Source: Agarivorans sp. Toyoura001
Lineage (GTDB): Bacteria; Pseudomonadota; Gammaproteobacteria; Enterobacterales; Celerinatantimonadaceae
Assembly: GCF_005405585.1 (NCBI RefSeq)
Contig: NZ_BJEQ01000003.1
Location: 186,001 to 250,000 of the forward strand
Direction: 5' to 3'
DNA length: 64,000 bases
This document shows positions 61,324 to 64,000 of this stretch, piece after piece (the stretch's first letter is position 1; every line of letters begins with the position of its first letter). Made by a program: the position numbers and the translations under genes. The notes below the pieces were generated by a model. The model was not told where the DNA came from. It searched no databases and saw only the letters and a list, made by a program, of their open reading frames with translations.

Positions 61324-62952
61324 CTATTTTAGTTGTCGCCAGCTAATTAACCCAGTTAAACCACTACATACCGCTAAGGCTGCAGCAACCATGGGTAGGC
61401 TTGAGTAAATGACCGCTGCCGAAATTAAACTAGAAGCGGATACCAAAGCCAAAATTAAGCTACGCTGACGTTGCTTTTGTTGCTGCAAATACTGTGCAGT
61501 AAACTGTTGAAACTTAAGCTGCTGTTGCTTGGCCAATTGCAGGTTATCATAAACCAACTCTGGCAAATGCGGCAGCGTTTCTAACCAATAGGGTGCCTTT
61601 TCTTTAAACGCAGTAAACACTGCTTCTGGCCCCACTTGTTTGCGCATCCAGCGCTCTAAAAATGGTTTCGCTGTGGCCCACAAATCTAACTCTGGGTAGA
61701 GCTGTCGTCCTAAACCTTCTATATACAGCAAGGTTTTTTGTAACAATACTAATTGCGGCTGCACTTCCATGTTAAAACGTCGCGCAGTGTTAAACAGGTT
61801 TAACAGTACATGGCCAAAAGATATTTCTGATAAAGGCTTAGCAAATATTGGCTCGCACACCGTGCGAATCGCTGCTTCAAACTCTTCTACCTTGGTATCT
61901 GAAGGCACCCAACCGCTATCTACATGCAGTTGCGCCACTTTGTGGTAGTCACGATTAAAAAAGGCCAAAAAGTTTTCCGCTAAATAGCGTTGGTCTTCTT
62001 TGTTTAGCGTTCCTACAATGCCGCAATCAATACCTATGTACTGCGGATCTTCTGGGTGCTCACGCGAGACAAAAATATTACCCGGGTGCATATCTGCATG
62101 AAAGAAACTGTCGCGAAATACCTGAGTAAAAAACACTTCTACGCCACGCTCTGCCAACAACTTCATGTTGGTATTTTGCGCTTCTAACTCGTCGATATTG
62201 GCCACCGGAATACCGTAAATACGCTCCATCACCAACAAGGTTTTACGACAATGCTCACTATACACTTCAGGAACATACAGCTCTTTTGCGTCAGTAAAGT
62301 TACGGCGCAATTGAATTGCATTCGATGCTTCTCGAGCGAGGTCTAATTCATCAACAATGGTTTTACGATATTCTTCAACCACTTCTTTAGGACGCAAGCG
62401 GCGACCGTCAGCGAAAAACAGTGCAAAAAACCCTGCAACGCGCTGCATTAGCGCGATATCAGACAAAATAGTGCGCTCAATGCCAGGGCGAATAACTTTA
62501 AGCACCACCTCTTGGCCATTTTCTTTTAAGCGAGCGGTATGCACCTGGGCGATAGACGCAGACGCCAAGGGCTGCATATCAAAATCATCAAACAGGTTTT
62601 CAATTGGCTGTTCTAAGGCCAACTCGATTTGTTGTTTCGCTAATTCACCAGAAAACGGCGACACTTGGTCTTGCAGTAAAGCGAGTTCGTCGGCAATGTC
62701 TGGCGGTAACAAATCGCGGCGGGTAGACATCATTTGGCCAAATTTAATAAATACTGGCCCGAGTTCTTCCATCGCCATTCGAATACGCGCGCCAGGAGCG
62801 CTATTTTTATGCTGGTTACGCCACCAAAATACTAGGCTGCGTAAAAAACGTAGCGGCCACGGCCAAAAACGTTTGGGTAACAACTGGTCGATCCCATACC
62901 GACATAAAGTACGATTGATTTGTCTAAAACGAGCGAACTCTTTGGGGGTCAT
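61324..62952 (-). CDS. ubiB: Ubiquinone biosynthesis protein UbiB
   Basis: 542 residues, atypical ADCK/ABC1-type kinase. KxGQ motif in [23 protein letters not shown], Ala-rich loop in [19 protein letters not shown] and GIDCGIVG of the kinase core. Two hydrophobic segments at the C-terminus (about 495-540) anchor it in the membrane. Helps extract or channel ubiquinone precursors. It overlaps ubiJ by ATGA. Confidence 0.94.
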   Translation of the reverse strand: MTPKEFARFRQINRTLCRYGIDQLLPKRFWPWPLRFLRSLVFWWRNQHKNSAPGARIRMAMEELGPVFIKFGQMMSTRRDLLPPDIADELALLQDQVSPFSGELAKQQIELALEQPIENLFDDFDMQPLASASIAQVHTARLKENGQEVVLKVIRPGIERTILSDIALMQRVAGFFALFFADGRRLRPKEVVEEYRKTIVDELDLAREASNAIQLRRNFTDAKELYVPEVYSEHCRKTLLVMERIYGIPVANIDELEAQNTNMKLLAERGVEVFFTQVFRDSFFHADMHPGNIFVSREHPEDPQYIGIDCGIVGTLNKEDQRYLAENFLAFFNRDYHKVAQLHVDSGWVPSDTKVEEFEAAIRTVCEPIFAKPLSEISFGHVLLNLFNTARRFNMEVQPQLVLLQKTLLYIEGLGRQLYPELDLWATAKPFLERWMRKQVGPEAVFTAFKEKAPYWLETLPHLPELVYDNLQLAKQQQLKFQQFTAQYLQQQKQRQRSLILALVSASSLISAAVIYSSLPMVAAALAVCSGLTGLISWRQLK

Positions 62953-63548
62953 TCACTCAATTCCTGTATTCTCACGGCCAAGTTGTCTAGGTCTTTGGCA
63001 AGTGTCTGTACTTGCTGCTGCCAAGTTTGGTATTCCAATTGCCCCACTAGCAACTTCCACTCTTCGCTAGCCAATTCGGTAAATTTTTCAGGGGTTTTGC
63101 TAAATAGACTTTTTAAAGCTTCGGCGACCATACGGCCTTTAGAGACTATTTGGTAAGCTGCAACATCACCCACTCGTAGGGATAATTTTTCTTCAAAATC
63201 TGGATCTAGCTGCAAGAACAAATCGGCAAACTGCTGAGCAAGTTTAATATCGCCTTCTAGCTGCAACTTGTCTTGCTTAATTAAACTAGGAATTTTATCT
63301 GCCTGTTTAAGCTCAGCTAAGGTGAACAAAGACAAATTCAAACTGCAATCTGCTTGGCCTTCAAACTGATTCAGCACATCTAACTGTTGCTCGCTAATCA
63401 CAAAGTAAAAACACGGCAGAGGTTGGATTTTAATAGCCAACACTTTACCAGCCAGTTGGCTGCGGCGAGCTTGGCTGGTGTCATCTAAGGCTAATACTTG
63501 ATTACTCAGCGCTTCTACACCAGCGGAGATTAATGAGGAAAAGGGCAT
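62949..63548 (-). CDS. ubiJ: Ubiquinone biosynthesis accessory protein UbiJ
   Basis: 199 residues, SCP2-like lipid-binding fold: [70 protein letters not shown]. UbiJ organises the soluble Ubi complex. Its position between ubiE and ubiB confirms the name. A coiled-coil tail (about 170-199) is present. Nine bases after ubiE. Confidence 0.9.
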   Translation of the reverse strand: MPFSSLISAGVEALSNQVLALDDTSQARRSQLAGKVLAIKIQPLPCFYFVISEQQLDVLNQFEGQADCSLNLSLFTLAELKQADKIPSLIKQDKLQLEGDIKLAQQFADLFLQLDPDFEEKLSLRVGDVAAYQIVSKGRMVAEALKSLFSKTPEKFTELASEEWKLLVGQLEYQTWQQQVQTLAKDLDNLAVRIQELSE

Positions 63549-63557
63549 AGCGGCCTC

Positions 63558-64000
63558 TTAAAACTTGTAACCGCGATGCAGAGCGACCACACCACCAGTT
63601 AAATTGTAGTAATCAACGCCTTCAAAACCAGCTTGTTGCATCATGCCTTTTAAAGTTTCTTGATCTGGATGCATACGAATAGATTCAGCCAAATATTGAT
63701 AGCTCTCAGCATCGTTGGCGATCAGTTGACCCATTTTAGGCAATAAGTGAAATGAGTAAGCATCGTACACTTTGCTTACGGCCTCTATCTCTGGCTTAGA
63801 AAACTCCAAGACCAGCAAACGACCACCCGGCTTAAGCACGCGATACATAGAACGCAGAGCGGCATCTTTATCGGTTACGTTGCGTAAGCCAAAACTAATG
63901 GTTATCACATCGAAGGTATTATCAGGAAAGGGCAGCGCTTCAGCATTGGCTTGAACATAACGCACATTGCCTACAATACCTTTATCACGCAGTTTACTGC
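63558..64000 (-). CDS. ubiE: UbiE/MenG methyltransferase, C-terminal part (5' end outside window)
   Basis: The frame is open to the right edge (the residues before the GTG read [10 protein letters not shown], as in E. coli UbiE), so the gene continues beyond the window; about 147 codons are here. The core is clear: [55 protein letters not shown], then [42 protein letters not shown] and the end [12 protein letters not shown]-dependent C-methylation of ubiquinone and menaquinone precursors. First of ubiE-ubiJ-ubiB-tatABCD. Confidence 0.96.
   Translation of the reverse strand, partial: SKLRDKGIVGNVRYVQANAEALPFPDNTFDVITISFGLRNVTDKDAALRSMYRVLKPGGRLLVLEFSKPEIEAVSKVYDAYSFHLLPKMGQLIANDAESYQYLAESIRMHPDQETLKGMMQQAGFEGVDYYNLTGGVVALHRGYKF

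Noticed and set aside
62357-63070. 237-codon plus-strand frame
   Set aside because: Antisense to ubiB and ubiJ, both of which are certain genes.
1-64000. CRISPR arrays, tRNA or rRNA genes, insertion sequences, prophage or integron
   Set aside because: I looked for regular repeats, cloverleaf ends, transposase or integrase motifs and found none.

Overview
The window is about 64 kb of ordinary, densely coded chromosome from a gammaproteobacterium. Base composition (mid-40s % GC by eye), the ubiE-ubiJ-ubiB-tatABCD order, the folX-folM-folE cluster, a proXWV osmolyte transporter, a GH5-type lipoprotein and many exported proteins suggest a marine Alteromonadales-type organism. Agarivorans or a close relative is my best guess, as inference only. 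I see no rRNA, tRNA, CRISPR array, insertion sequence, integrase or prophage gene.

Layout. 1-9 kb: the end of dbpA, an outer-membrane protein, and many small housekeeping or stress genes (GST, DMT exporter, VOC, cold-shock protein, amino-acid racemase, acetyltransferases), with a phzF-like gene killed by three in-frame stops. 9-13 kb: proX-proW-proV glycine-betaine uptake, divergent from a MarR-type regulator. 13-17 kb: a minus-strand run of small genes, then rhlE. 17-20 kb: folX-folM-folE (tetrahydromonapterin branch) and conserved small proteins. 20-25.3 kb: nirB-nirD-nirC and cobA (nitrite reduction and sirohaem), with a readable FNR/NarP-type promoter. 25.6-30 kb: a binding protein, a YjeH-like exporter, a DMT exporter preceded by a possible leader peptide, YgjP and DUF805. 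30.5-35.3 kb: a TolC/HlyD/ABC-2/ABC-2 efflux operon with no ATPase gene, behind a palindromic operator. 35.7-38.4 kb: a PepSY protein with a two-component system. 38.6-41 kb: a binding protein and a GH5-type enzyme with an inserted module. 41.4-46.5 kb: a His-rich small protein and a NikABC-like ABC importer with both ATPases fused. 46.7-53.3 kb: metY, MATE, ohrR/ohr and small genes. 53.4-55.6 kb: an alkaline phosphatase carrying two sandwich-like N-terminal modules. 56-59 kb: a chemoreceptor translationally coupled to an unrecognised exported helical protein. 59-64 kb: tatD-tatCBA-ubiB-ubiJ-ubiE, the last cut by the window edge.

The genes work together in recognisable sets: anaerobic nitrite use (nirBDC with cobA supplying sirohaem precursor), osmoprotection (proXWV with its MarR regulator), peroxide defence (ohrR/ohr), ubiquinone synthesis with Tat export, and one efflux and one import operon of unknown substrate. 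I found no clearly new multi-gene defence or mobile system. The most promising less-described items are the ATPase-less ABC-2 operon, the chemoreceptor partner protein, the metal-like importer with its His-rich small protein, the two multi-domain secreted enzymes, and several possible small proteins or leader RNAs in the intergenic regions.
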